From DASQGA01 sp038209555 (lineage in GTDB: Bacteria; Actinomycetota; Thermoleophilia; Gaiellales; Gaiellaceae), in NCBI GenBank assembly GCA_038209555.1, contig JBBQXP010000019.1:1-39933 (forward strand): 39,933 nucleotides of DNA, read 5' to 3'. A program made the position numbers and the translations under genes. Each line of letters begins with the position of its first letter. The first letter of the stretch is position 1. The notes beneath the pieces were generated by a model, which saw only the letters and a program-made list of their open reading frames with translations, was not told the origin of the DNA and made no database searches. Of the stretch, positions 16,009 through 23,449 are shown one piece after another.

Positions 16009-16854
16009 CTATTTCTCGATCGGCACGTCCACGAGATTGCCCCATTCGGTCCAGGACCCGTCGTAGTTTCGGACGTCGGCGTAGCCGAGCAGCTCCCGCA
16101 GGACGAACCAGGTGTGGGCGCTGCGCTCGCCGATCCGGCAGTACGCGGTCACCGACTTCTCCTCGGTGACGCCCTTGGCCCGGTAGAGCTCGCGCAGCTC
16201 GTCCACGGACTTGAACGTGCCGTCGTCCTTGACGGCGCTGGCCCACGGGATCGACTCGGCGGTGGGAATGTGACCGCCCCGCTGGGCGCCCTCCTGCTCG
16301 TAGCCGGGCGGCGCGATCAGGTCGCCTGCGTACTCTCCGGGTGAGCGCACGTCGACCAGCGCGCGATCGTCGGCGCCGATCCACCCCCTCACCTCGTCGC
16401 GGTAGGCACGGATCGATTCGTCGCGCTCCTTCGCCCGGTAGGTCGTCGAGGCCGGCGACGGGACGTCGGTCGTGATCTCGCGGCCTTCGTCGATCCACTT
16501 CTGGCGGCCCCCATCGAGCATGCGGACGTCACCGTGCCCGTAGATCTTGACGTACCAGTAGGCGTAGGCCGCGAACCAGTTGTTCTTGTCCCCGTAGACG
16601 ACGATGGTCGTGTCGTTCCCGATCCCGCGCTCGCCGAGCAGGCGCTCGAAGGTGCCCTTGTCGACGATGTCCCGCTCCACGGGATCCTGCAGGTCGTCGC
16701 GCCAGTGGAGCTTCACGGCGGTCGGAATGTGTCCCTCCTCGTAAAGATCGGGGTTCTCGTCGACCTCGGCCACGATGACTCCGTCCCCCTCCAGATGCTC
16801 AGCGAGCCAGTCCGTGGTCACCAGGACCGGCTTCGCGTGTCCGTTCTCCGCCAT
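16009..16854 (-). CDS. sseA: Thiosulfate/3-mercaptopyruvate sulfurtransferase (rhodanese)
   Basis: The ATG at 16854 follows GGAGGG at a 5-nt spacing and gives 281 aa in two rhodanese domains. Domain 1 (residues about 8-130) is catalytically inactive, as usual. Domain 2 (about 155-280) contains the persulfide-forming Cys239 in AYCRIGERSAHTWF, the CRxGxR type typical of thiosulfate sulfurtransferases. The enzyme moves sulfane sulfur from thiosulfate or mercaptopyruvate to cyanide or thiol acceptors. It is downstream of the thioredoxin-like lipoprotein gene in the same direction, and a shared role in sulfur redox is possible. Confidence 0.92.
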   Translation of the reverse strand: MAENGHAKPVLVTTDWLAEHLEGDGVIVAEVDENPDLYEEGHIPTAVKLHWRDDLQDPVERDIVDKGTFERLLGERGIGNDTTIVVYGDKNNWFAAYAYWYVKIYGHGDVRMLDGGRQKWIDEGREITTDVPSPASTTYRAKERDESIRAYRDEVRGWIGADDRALVDVRSPGEYAGDLIAPPGYEQEGAQRGGHIPTAESIPWASAVKDDGTFKSVDELRELYRAKGVTEEKSVTAYCRIGERSAHTWFVLRELLGYADVRNYDGSWTEWGNLVDVPIEK

Positions 16855-16927
16855 CTCTTCCCTCCGCGTCGCTTTACAACTTGAAGTAACAGAGTATGCC
16901 AGGCCTGACCTGCGCCGCGGAGGGGTG

Positions 16928-17890
16928 CTAGAGGAGGTGCGAACGGACTGCTTGCTCGAGCTCGTCCTTCGACACCGCGCCCTCGAACTTGGCGCGGATG
17001 ACACCTTTCTCGTCGACCACGAACACCCATGGCTCGCTGGGGAGATTCCATTGCTTGACCCACTCATTCGTCCCCTTGGCGGGGTCGTTGTCCTCGTAGA
17101 TCTCCACGTGGGTCCACCGCACCGGCGAGCTGATCAGGTCGCGGCGCACCGCATCGACCGTCTCGACCGTCGGCCCACAGGTCCTGCTCTCGCAGTACTT
17201 CGGAGTCGCGAAGACGACGACGAACGGCTCGTGCGCGTCGAGAGCGCCCGCAATCGAGTCGCGGAGGAGCTCGGTGTCGGGTGGGCGCGCCGTGCTGATG
17301 GCCTCGGCCGGCGCATCGTCCAGAGTCGGGTTGTCGGAGCGTGGCGCCTTCGCTCCCAGGGCGGGGGTGGCGCTCTCGGCGGCGACCTCGATCGATCCCA
17401 CACCCTGGATGTTCGTCCCTTCGGGAGTGGCCACGACCCAGTAGCGACCGGTCGCCGGCAGGTCGACATGCGCGACGTAGAGGTCGGTCGCGTCCAGGTG
17501 GTCGTGCGGGGAGGATCCCGGTGGATCCGAGTGCGGCTCGAGCGGCACGAGCACGGCTTCGGCTCGCGCCGGCTTCGAAACCCCTTCCTCGCCGACCCAA
17601 ACCGTGGCCCGCGGGCTCTGCACGAGCTGCCCGTTCTGCCGGACGATGAGAAAACCGAGGCGATTCGAGCCCACGGCGAAGTCCGAGCTCGAGAGCGTGA
17701 GCGAGACGAATCCGCCCGGAGCCGCGGCGAGCTCCGACTCGACCCAGCGTGGAAGCGAACCCTCCACGGACCCGGTGGTCTCGGCGACCCCGATCTTGGC
17801 GGCCGAGCCTGCGTCGTCCGAGTCTCCCCCACAACCTGCGACGAGGAGCGCGAGAGAGCAGGCGATGGTAAAAAATCGCACTCGTTCCAT
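16928..17890 (-). CDS. Lipoprotein with C-terminal thioredoxin-like domain
   Basis: The 320-aa product has a lipoprotein signal ending LLVAGC, with Cys20 as the lipidated residue. Residues about 50-190 form a beta-rich region (SLTLSSSDFAVGSNRLGFLI to YWVVATPEG). Residues about 190-320 look like a thioredoxin fold: DAHEPFVVVFATPKYCESRTCGPTVETVDAV, then EPWVFVVDEKGVIRAKFEG. The cysteines are spaced CESRTC rather than CxxC, so ordinary disulfide exchange is uncertain; SCO/peroxiredoxin-like metal or thiol chemistry is possible. It is anchored to the outer face of the membrane. It is divergent from the CBS gene across 30 bp. Confidence 0.82.
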   Translation of the reverse strand: MERVRFFTIACSLALLVAGCGGDSDDAGSAAKIGVAETTGSVEGSLPRWVESELAAAPGGFVSLTLSSSDFAVGSNRLGFLIVRQNGQLVQSPRATVWVGEEGVSKPARAEAVLVPLEPHSDPPGSSPHDHLDATDLYVAHVDLPATGRYWVVATPEGTNIQGVGSIEVAAESATPALGAKAPRSDNPTLDDAPAEAISTARPPDTELLRDSIAGALDAHEPFVVVFATPKYCESRTCGPTVETVDAVRRDLISSPVRWTHVEIYEDNDPAKGTNEWVKQWNLPSEPWVFVVDEKGVIRAKFEGAVSKDELEQAVRSHLL

Positions 17891-17905
17891 TGTGGCGAGC
17901 GCGGC

Positions 17906-17911
17906 TATGCT
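17906..17911 (+). promoter_or_regulatory. -10-like box before the CBS gene
   Basis: TATGCT ends 9 nt before the ATG at 17921, giving an almost leaderless mRNA in the 30-bp gap between divergent genes. Confidence 0.4.
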
Positions 17912-17920
17912 CGTGCGGCG

Positions 17921-18307
17921 ATGACGCTAGGCGATTTCATGTCCCGCGAGGTTCTCTCGGTCGCGCCTGAGGACACGATCGGCGAGGCCGCACAGCGGAT
18001 GGCCGACACGAACGTGGGCTCTTCCGTGGTGCTCGAGCACGGCCGCTTGATCGGCATCCTCACGGAGCGCGATCTGCTGCGCGCGATGGCGCAGCGCGTC
18101 CATCCGAGCGAGGCGCGGGTCCGAGAGTGGATGACCGCCGAACCGTTGGCTGTGTCAGAGTCGACGACAGCGGACGAGGCGGCCCGCTTGATGGTCGAGA
18201 ACGGATTCCGCCATCTGCCGGTCGTGGACGGCGAGCGAACGCTCGGCGTCGTCAGCCTGCGAGATGTCATGCGCCACAGTCTCGAAACCGAGGCGGGCTC
18301 CAGCTGA
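17921..18307 (+). CDS. CBS-domain-pair protein
   Basis: The 128-aa protein consists of two CBS motifs and little else. CBS1 is about residues 7-60 (MSREVLSVAPEDTIGEAAQR to GRLIGILTERDLLRA). CBS2 is about 68-122 (MTAEPLAVSESTTADEAARL to LGVVSLRDVMRH). Such stand-alone pairs bind adenine nucleotides (AMP, ATP, SAM) and act as energy or ligand sensors on partner proteins. The partner is unknown. It is convergent with the mini-gene operon on the minus strand. Confidence 0.9.
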   Translation: MTLGDFMSREVLSVAPEDTIGEAAQRMADTNVGSSVVLEHGRLIGILTERDLLRAMAQRVHPSEARVREWMTAEPLAVSESTTADEAARLMVENGFRHLPVVDGERTLGVVSLRDVMRHSLETEAGSS

Positions 18308-18310
18308 ACT

Positions 18311-18325
18311 GGCGGAAAGACCGCC
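18311..18325. terminator. Short hairpin between convergent genes
   Basis: GGCGG and CCGCC pair around AAAGA, just after the CBS stop and overlapping the stop of the minus-strand membrane mini-gene. It may serve both directions. Confidence 0.45.
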
Positions 18326-18456
18326 TAGAGCAGCTGGAGCACGATCAGGGCCGCGGCGAGTAACCACGCGGCCGCAAGCGGCCCCAGCAACGGGGCGAGC
18401 GGGCGAAGGGAAGGACGTGGCTCCATGGCGAGGTTTTTCGCCAGCCGAAACGCCAC
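18325..18456 (-). CDS. Small membrane protein (43 aa) in the HTH-TPR operon
   Basis: The ORF starts at GTG 18456, with an AAGGAAGGA purine run just upstream, or at the internal in-frame ATG 18426 (33 aa). After a short basic N-terminus (MAFRLAKNLAMEPRPSLRPL) comes one hydrophobic segment made of APLLGPLAAAWLLAAALIVL, which runs to the C-terminus. It begins 13 nt after the stop of the 32-aa peptide gene, in the same direction. A single-pass peptide beside a candidate signal peptide could be an export or processing accessory, or a second secreted peptide; both are guesses. Short length limits confidence. Confidence 0.5.
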   Translation of the reverse strand: MAFRLAKNLAMEPRPSLRPLAPLLGPLAAAWLLAAALIVLQLL

Positions 18457-18469
18457 TCCTTCCTTCCGG

Positions 18470-18568
18470 CTAGTGACCGTGCTGGAACCCACCAGACACG
18501 CTCAGCTTTGCGAGGAAGAGAGCGAGAGGGGTGAGGGTTGCGATGGCGAGGGTTGCCTTTGTCTTCAC
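18470..18568 (-). CDS. 32-aa exported-type mini-peptide, candidate signal for the adjacent HTH-TPR regulator
   Basis: The ORF is read from GTG 18568. The N-terminus MKTKATLAIATLTPLALFLA has a Lys-rich start and a hydrophobic core like a secretion signal. It is followed by KLSVSGGFQHGH, a small polar tail with Gly and His. The Shine-Dalgarno AAAGGAGGTGA is an 11-nt perfect match to the 16S 3' end and lies 5 nt before the start, the strongest in the window. The gene begins 17 nt after the HTH-TPR stop. This matches the gene order of RRNPP peptide-pheromone systems (regulator then pro-peptide). Whether the tail is released and re-imported is inference. A structural or toxin-like membrane peptide is the alternative. 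Confidence 0.65.
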   Translation of the reverse strand: MKTKATLAIATLTPLALFLAKLSVSGGFQHGH

Positions 18569-18573
18569 TGATT

Positions 18574-18584
18574 TCACCTCCTTT
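18574..18584 (-). promoter_or_regulatory. Perfect Shine-Dalgarno of the 32-aa peptide gene
   Basis: AAAGGAGGTGA on the minus strand lies between the HTH-TPR stop (18586-18588) and the GTG start at 18568. It is unusual in a genome where many genes seem leaderless and suggests strong translation of the mini-peptide. Confidence 0.7.
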
Positions 18585-18585
18585 C

Positions 18586-19944
18586 CTAGAACCTGAAGTC
18601 CTGCAGGGATTCGGCCGCACGGCGATAGAGGTGAGCGGCTTTTCGGTCGTCACCGAGCTTGGCGGCGAGGTCGCCTTTCGCGACCCACGCGGCCGCCCGG
18701 TGGCTGGCGGAGGAAAGTTGTTCGAAGCTCGTCTCGGCGCGGTCGAACATCTCTGCGGCCTCGTCGAGCCGGTCTTGCTCGAGCAAGGCGCGTCCGAGCA
18801 CGAGCTGGGCGTTTCCGATCTCGTCGATGAACTCGACCCGTCCGTCAAGGAGCTCGATCGCGTGGCGCGAATGCTCCTCGGCGAGCTTGACCTCGTTTGT
18901 ACGGAGGTGAACCTGCGCGAGTGACGACACCGCGTAGGCGGCGTCCACGTTGCTTCCGACCTCGAGCGCGACCCGGAAGGCGTCCTTCAGGTACGCGATC
19001 GCCTCGTCCGGCTTTCCGAGCAGGAAGTTCAGCCCGCCGAGGTTGTTCAGAAGCTTGCCTTCGTTGACGCGATCGGCGACTCGCTCGTAGATCGTCTTCG
19101 CCTTCTCGGCGTACGAGCGGGCGAGGACCCACTGACCCTTCCGCTCGGCGATCAGGGAGGCCTGGAAATAGTGGTGGGCGACGGTGCGCTCGTCGTTCAT
19201 GGCCTCCGCGAGCTCGAGTGCGCGCTCGACGTCTTCACGAGCGGCTTCCCAGTCGCGCTGGCGCTGGTGACAGCGTGAGCGCCAACCGAGGATGTTCGAG
19301 CGGAGGCGGTCGCAGGGAAGCCCCGAGCGCTCCGCCAGATCGAGAGCCTCGGTGAAGAGCGCCGAAGCCGTGGCGATCGAAGAGAGGTTCCAGCGACAGG
19401 CGCCGAGCCGGAAGAGCACCTCGGCCCTGTCGACATCGGTGAAGACAGGATCTTCCGCGAGGATGCGCGCCCGCGTGAGGACTGCAACGGCCTTGCGGAG
19501 CTCGCTTACGTACATGCGGGCCCAGCCCTCTGCGAGCAGCGCCCGCAGCTCGAGCGCAGGCGCACTTGCGGCTCCTAGCGACGTGACGACCGCTTCCAGC
19601 ATCTCGACGGCCTCGGTGTACTGCTGGGACTCGATTGCGGCCTCGGCGCGCGAGATGATGCTCTCGGCGCGATCCTGGTCGCTCGTGGAGACACCGGACT
19701 CGAGGAAGCCCGAGTCGACTCCGAGGCGGGCCGCGAGCCAGCTCACGGTTTCGTCGGTCGGGCGGGTCTTACCCCGCTCGATCTGACTCAGGTACTCCTT
19801 GGAGAACCGCTCGCCGGCGAGCTCCGTCTGCGTCATCCCCCGGTTGATGCGCAGTTGGCGGATCCGGTCGCCGAGGCTCGCGCGCGGCTTGGTGCCGCGC
19901 AGCGTGGGCGTTCGGGTCTGCGGCTGAGAGGTCGACTGCGGCAT
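18586..19944 (-). CDS. XRE-family HTH regulator with TPR domain (second; peptide-linked)
   Basis: The 452-aa protein has a Ser/Thr/Pro-rich start, then an XRE HTH at about residues 25-78 (LGDRIRQLRINRGMTQTEL, SKEYLSQIERGKTRPTDE). About 360 residues of TPR repeats follow, including ASALFTEALDLAERSGLP, SYAEKAKTIYERVADRVNEG and NNLGGLNFLLGKPDEAIAYL. The architecture equals that of RRNPP regulators (Rgg/PlcR/PrgX type), whose TPR groove binds a mature peptide, though HTH-TPR proteins with other partners exist. Two mini-genes follow in the same operon. A TTGTGA/TATAGT promoter and an AAGTGAA inverted repeat lie upstream, suggesting autoregulation. AGGA lies 7 nt before the ATG. Confidence 0.88.
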   Translation of the reverse strand: MPQSTSQPQTRTPTLRGTKPRASLGDRIRQLRINRGMTQTELAGERFSKEYLSQIERGKTRPTDETVSWLAARLGVDSGFLESGVSTSDQDRAESIISRAEAAIESQQYTEAVEMLEAVVTSLGAASAPALELRALLAEGWARMYVSELRKAVAVLTRARILAEDPVFTDVDRAEVLFRLGACRWNLSSIATASALFTEALDLAERSGLPCDRLRSNILGWRSRCHQRQRDWEAAREDVERALELAEAMNDERTVAHHYFQASLIAERKGQWVLARSYAEKAKTIYERVADRVNEGKLLNNLGGLNFLLGKPDEAIAYLKDAFRVALEVGSNVDAAYAVSSLAQVHLRTNEVKLAEEHSRHAIELLDGRVEFIDEIGNAQLVLGRALLEQDRLDEAAEMFDRAETSFEQLSSASHRAAAWVAKGDLAAKLGDDRKAAHLYRRAAESLQDFRF

Positions 19945-19955
19945 GGCGGTTCCTA

Positions 19956-19984
19956 AAGTGAACTATAGGGTGGATTTTTCACTT
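19956..19984. promoter_or_regulatory. Inverted repeat over the HTH-TPR promoter, candidate operator
   Basis: AAGTGAA (19956-19962) and TTCACTT (19978-19984) are perfect inverted arms 15 bp apart. They bracket the -10 and spacer of the HTH-TPR promoter, a suitable site for autoregulation. Confidence 0.5.
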
Positions 19985-19989
19985 CACAA
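19962..19989 (-). promoter_or_regulatory. Sigma-70-type promoter of the HTH-TPR/peptide operon
   Basis: On the minus strand, TTGTGA (-35, 19984-19989) is followed by a 16-bp spacer and TATAGT (-10, 19962-19967). Transcription should begin near 19955, giving an 11-nt leader with an AGGA ribosome site. Confidence 0.65.
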
Positions 19990-19995
19990 CCCCAC

Positions 19996-20023
19996 TTGAC
20001 TTCCAATACCCCTGGGCTATAGT
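19996..20023 (+). promoter_or_regulatory. Strong divergent promoter driving a structured RNA
   Basis: TTGACT (19996-20001), a 16-bp spacer and TATAGT (20018-20023) closely match the consensus. Its -35 lies 6 bp from the -35 of the HTH-TPR promoter, back to back. The expected start is near 20030. No credible protein gene follows on the plus strand for over 2 kb. Confidence 0.65.
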
Positions 20024-20029
20024 CAGAGC

Positions 20030-20172
20030 CAGCTCGCATTCCGGGCCGGACGCCAGGCTGTGGAATGTGGGAGTCACGGCGACACCTGACCCGGGGGCTC
20101 GGCTGGGCCGCAGAGCCGAATCTCCGGGTCGTCGCCTGTCACGAGTCATGCCATACTCGTCGGCCTTTTCTC
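20030..20172 (+). ncRNA. Candidate small RNA of about 140 nt
   Basis: Three consecutive stem-loops follow the strong promoter. Stem 1 pairs CGCATTCC (20035-20042) with GGAATGTG (20062-20069). Stem 2 is long: GGCGAC (20078-20083) pairs with GTCGCC (20131-20136), GACCCGG (20088-20094) with CCGGGTC (20124-20130), and TCGGCT (20099-20104) with AGCCGA (20114-20119), with a 4-nt bulge and a small internal loop. Stem 3 pairs ACGAGT (20141-20146) with ACTCGT (20155-20160) and is followed by CGGCCTTTTCT, a terminator-like end. A 65-aa ORF starting at 20067 has unconvincing composition. The RNA matches no riboswitch or 6S/SRP/tmRNA pattern that I can recognise. Its position opposite the HTH-TPR operon suggests shared control. 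Confidence 0.55.
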
Positions 20173-20258
20173 CTCCTTCCCTGTATCCCTCGCACGAGGG
20201 CGCCGCGAGAATTACTCAGGCAGTAGGTAGGAGCGAGCTCGTGCTCTTCGAGACGATT
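20173..20258. other. Intergenic remainder with a small hairpin
   Basis: CCCTCG (20187-20192) and CGAGGG (20195-20200) pair around CA. It may be a terminator for the leftward TetR gene, although no T-run is present. I see no gene here. Confidence 0.35.
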
Positions 20259-20855
20259 CTATGAGCGGCCTGTAAGCCAGCGCCGCCGCGAGGTGAAGAC
20301 CGCAGGTGTCTCGGCCTCCAGAAAGCCTCCCAGCCGGTCGCTCGTCACGAGCAGAAGGCCGAGTGACACGAAGATCCAGGCCTCTGCGTCCGCGTCGCGG
20401 TCAGGAAGCACCCCGCCGGCGGCCTGTGAGCGACGGATCACGTCGCTGACATAGTCGTGCACCTCGCGCAGGTGGGTGCGCATGTGGTCGCGAATCACCT
20501 CATCGTCGCTTGCCTCCGACAGCGCCTGCAGCCAGAGGTTGCCGATCGCCATCTTCTGCTCCGTTGCGGCGAGGTATGCCTGCCCCATCGCGGACACCCA
20601 GGCGGCCGGGTCGGGCTCGGCTGCCACGACGTCGTCCCAGAGGCCGCGGATGCGCCTCCACGTCTCGTCGATACAGGCGAGATAGAGGTCCCGCTTCGAC
20701 TCGAAATGACGATAGAGAACGGGCTCGGTGACACCCGCCTCGCGCGCGATCTCGGCCGTGGTCGATCCCCGATAGCTGCCGCCGGAGAAGACTCCGCAAG
20801 CGCAAGCGAGAAGTGAAGCCCGCCGCTCCTCCGCGGGAAGCCGCGTGCGCCCCAT
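20259..20855 (-). CDS. TetR-family transcriptional regulator
   Basis: The 198-aa protein has the TetR N-terminal HTH at about residues 8-55 (RRASLLACACGVFSGGSYRG, then TTAEIAREAGVTEPVLYRHFESKRDLYLACI). A helical ligand-binding domain follows, with W-rich helices (ETWRRIRGLWDDVV). Its ATG overlaps the stop of the upstream MFS gene (ATGA), so transporter and regulator are one operon. The usual role is repression of the operon until a toxic substrate binds. The likely operator is the TTAG-N6-CTAA element at 22321. Confidence 0.92.
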   Translation of the reverse strand: MGRTRLPAEERRASLLACACGVFSGGSYRGSTTAEIAREAGVTEPVLYRHFESKRDLYLACIDETWRRIRGLWDDVVAAEPDPAAWVSAMGQAYLAATEQKMAIGNLWLQALSEASDDEVIRDHMRTHLREVHDYVSDVIRRSQAAGGVLPDRDADAEAWIFVSLGLLLVTSDRLGGFLEAETPAVFTSRRRWLTGRS

Positions 20856-22285
20856 CAGGCGGCGGCCAGCTCCGCGACTTCCGTCCGTCGGTGGTGCCGT
20901 ACTGTGGCGATGGCCACGATCGCACCGGCGAACGCGATGCCGGCCGCCGCGAGGAGAGCGTGCTGGAAGCCCCGCACGAACTGGTCGGCCGCGCGGGGAT
21001 CGGTCGCGGGCAGGCTCAACGAGGCAGCCACGATGGCTCCCAGGATCGCGATCCCAAGCGACCCTCCGACTTGCCGCATGCTGTTCAGGACCGCCGAGCC
21101 TACGCCGGCCTTGTCCACGGGGACCGACCCCATGGCAACGGACGTCGTCGGCGTCATCGTGATTGCCATGCCAACGCCCCCAACGATGAGCCCAGGGAAG
21201 ATGTCCCAGAAGCTCGAGCCCCTGTCGAGCTGCGAGAAGATGAGGAGCGATATCCCCAAGAGAATCATGCCTCCGCCCATGAGCCACCGGCCCCCGATGC
21301 GGTCGGTGAGCTTGCCTGCCACCGGTGCGATCAAGACGATCAGGATCGTCATCGGCAGGAAGGTCGCGCCGGTCTGTATGGCCGAATAGCCGAGGATGTT
21401 CTGCATGTAGAGCGAGACGAAGAAGAAGACTCCGAACATGGCCAGGGCGACGAGCAGCATGGTGACGTTGGCGCCCGCGAAGGTGGGATTCTTGAAAAGA
21501 GAGAGATCGAGCATCGGAATCCGCTGCCGCAGCTCGAGTGCGACGAACACGACGAGCGCTACGACTGCAACCGCGAACAGCGCGAGGATCCGGGTGGACG
21601 TCCAGCCGTATGTGTTCGCCTCAATCAGCCCGTACGTCAGGGCGAAGAGCCCGATTCCCGAGGCCACGAGCCCCGGCAGGTCGAGTCGCTGCTCGGCAGA
21701 GGTGTCGCGGGACTCGCGAATCGCAAGCCGGGCGACGACGATCGCGAGGATTCCGACCGGGACGTTCACGAAGAAGATCCAGCTCCAGGCGATCTTCTGG
21801 GTGATGACACCGCCGAGAAGTGGGCCGATGGCGAGCGCCATGCCGGCGGTCCCGGCCCAGATGCCGATCGCCATCCCTCGCTGCCGCGGGGGAAAGGTGG
21901 CTGTGATGATCGAGAGTGTCGCCGGGTTCATGAACGCGGCGCCGACTCCCTGGGCGATGCGGGCTCCGATCAGCATCTCGGGGCCCGACGCAAGCCCGCA
22001 GGCCAGCGAGGAGAGCGTGAAGATGGCGAGGCCGGCAATGAAGATCCGGCGGCGGCCGAGCATGTCGGCGAGCTTTCCGCCCGTCAGCATGATGACTGCG
22101 AAGGTGAGCGCGTAGCCGTTCACGACCCACTCGAGCTCCGAGATCCCGATTTGAAGGTCGCGCGCGATCGTAGGCAGCGCGACGTTCACGATCGTGTTGT
22201 CGAGCATGATCATGAAGAGTCCGAAGGCAACCGCCCCGAGCGTCCACCACTTCCTGTTCTCCTCCGTGAAGAGCCTTGCTCGCAC
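20855..22285 (-). CDS. DHA2-family (EmrB/QacA) MFS drug exporter, 14 TM
   Basis: The 476-aa protein shows the DHA2 signatures LDNTIVNVALPTIARDL in TM1, GGKLADMLGRRRIF (motif A), a motif-B-type RIAQGVGAAFMNPA and motif C GPLLGGVITQ. Fourteen membrane segments are predicted. It should export hydrophobic or cationic drugs by proton antiport. The GTG start is preceded by GGAGG at about 8 nt. TetR follows in the operon. Length and motifs look intact. Confidence 0.92.
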   Translation of the reverse strand: MRARLFTEENRKWWTLGAVAFGLFMIMLDNTIVNVALPTIARDLQIGISELEWVVNGYALTFAVIMLTGGKLADMLGRRRIFIAGLAIFTLSSLACGLASGPEMLIGARIAQGVGAAFMNPATLSIITATFPPRQRGMAIGIWAGTAGMALAIGPLLGGVITQKIAWSWIFFVNVPVGILAIVVARLAIRESRDTSAEQRLDLPGLVASGIGLFALTYGLIEANTYGWTSTRILALFAVAVVALVVFVALELRQRIPMLDLSLFKNPTFAGANVTMLLVALAMFGVFFFVSLYMQNILGYSAIQTGATFLPMTILIVLIAPVAGKLTDRIGGRWLMGGGMILLGISLLIFSQLDRGSSFWDIFPGLIVGGVGMAITMTPTTSVAMGSVPVDKAGVGSAVLNSMRQVGGSLGIAILGAIVAASLSLPATDPRAADQFVRGFQHALLAAAGIAFAGAIVAIATVRHHRRTEVAELAAA

Positions 22286-22320
22286 CCGCTGACCTCCCGT
22301 CGTTTTGCCCGGCGACTATG

Positions 22321-22334
22321 TTAGCGTGCACTAA
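22321..22334. promoter_or_regulatory. Candidate TetR operator upstream of the MFS-TetR operon
   Basis: TTAGCGTGCACTAA is an imperfect palindrome (5 of 7 base pairs symmetric). It overlaps a minus-strand -10-like element (TAACAT or CATAGT, 22315-22324), about 36 bp upstream of the MFS start. Confidence 0.45.
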
Positions 22335-22385
22335 GAACCCGCACAACCCGTTTCCGCACCTACGAGCGCGGGGACGAGCCGTCTG

Positions 22386-23411
22386 ATGCCCCGGAACCCC
22401 CTCGAGGACGCGGGTCGGGCCCTGCGCCAGCTCGGAGACCGGCTCCGCGAGACGGCGGGCCCTGAGGGTGAGTGGATCGCGGAGCAGCTGGAGCGCCTCT
22501 CGACGCGGGAGGAACCGCGAACCGAGGGCGAACGGAGCCTCGCCGAGCTCCAGGCCGAGCTCGACGGGCTCGTGGGCCTCGAAACGGTCAAGGAGCAGAT
22601 GCACGCGCTCGTCGCCTTCCTCCAGGTTCAGAGCCGCCGGAAGGAGCACGGGCTCCGGGAGGCCGCGACCGGCCAGCACCTCGTCTTCCTCGGCAACCCC
22701 GGAACCGGAAAGACGACCGTCGCGCGGCTCCTCGCGCAGATGTACCGCGCCATGGGGCTCCTGCGAAAGGGCCACCTGATCGAGGTCGACCGCTCGGGTC
22801 TGGTGGGCCAGTTCGTCGGCACGACCGCGATCAAGACCGACCGGGTCGTTCGCCGCGCGCTGGACGGAGTCCTCTTCATCGACGAGGCGTATGCCCTGAC
22901 CCGCGAGGAAGCACGGATGGACTTCGGGCCGGAGGCCGTCGAGACGCTGCTCAAGCGCATGGAGGACCACCGCGAGCGGCTCGTGGTGATCGTGGCCGGC
23001 TACCCGGCGCTCATGCACCGATTCCTGGACTCGAACCCGGGTCTCAGGTCGCGCTTCTCGCGCGAGATCGTCTTTCCGGACTACTCGACCGAGGACCTGG
23101 CCAGGATCACGAATCGCTTCGCGTCCGACCTCGAATACCGGCTCACCGGGGAGGCCGAGGCAGAGCTTCGCGCCGTACTCGAGGCGGCCAAGCGGAGCGA
23201 GTCGTTCGGAAACGCCCGGTTCTCGCGGACGGTCTTCGAGCAGGCCCTGAGTGCCCACGCCCTTCGGCTCGCCCGACAGGGCGACCTCGCGACGGCCGGC
23301 TGGGATGTCCTCCAGACGCTCACAGCCGAAGACATCGCGGCGGCCGCGCTTACGCTCGGGGTCGAGACACCGGCTCCCGGCCGCGGGCGCTTCCGCTTCA
23401 GGCGCCCTTAA
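22386..23411 (+). CDS. CbbX/SpoVK-type AAA+ ATPase
   Basis: The 341-aa protein has an amphipathic N-terminal region of about 60 residues and a single AAA+ domain. Walker A is GNPGTGKTT (103-111), Walker B LFIDEAYAL (from 163), sensor 1 lies in VIVAGYPALM and the Arg finger region is PGLRSRFSR (about 218-226). The small domain follows, then a basic tail. Relatives include Rubisco activase CbbX and SpoVK; here there is no Rubisco, so it is probably a remodelling ATPase for another complex. It starts 100 bp from the divergent MFS gene. Confidence 0.87.
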   Translation: MPRNPLEDAGRALRQLGDRLRETAGPEGEWIAEQLERLSTREEPRTEGERSLAELQAELDGLVGLETVKEQMHALVAFLQVQSRRKEHGLREAATGQHLVFLGNPGTGKTTVARLLAQMYRAMGLLRKGHLIEVDRSGLVGQFVGTTAIKTDRVVRRALDGVLFIDEAYALTREEARMDFGPEAVETLLKRMEDHRERLVVIVAGYPALMHRFLDSNPGLRSRFSREIVFPDYSTEDLARITNRFASDLEYRLTGEAEAELRAVLEAAKRSESFGNARFSRTVFEQALSAHALRLARQGDLATAGWDVLQTLTAEDIAAAALTLGVETPAPGRGRFRFRRP

Positions 23412-23449
23412 CTTGGAGCGCGGGCAGCCTGCGTGATACCAACTAGGAC

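Noticed and set aside
16009..17067. Longer start for the rhodanese at 17067
   Set aside because: The extension runs through the 3' end of the lipoprotein gene; ATG 16854 has a good ribosome site.
20030..20172. Riboswitch (cobalamin, TPP or similar)
   Set aside because: None of the conserved core strings is present and no gene follows in the same direction.
20067..20264. 65-aa ORF over the small-RNA candidate
   Set aside because: It has no family features and no ribosome site, and the region is better explained by paired RNA stems and a terminator.
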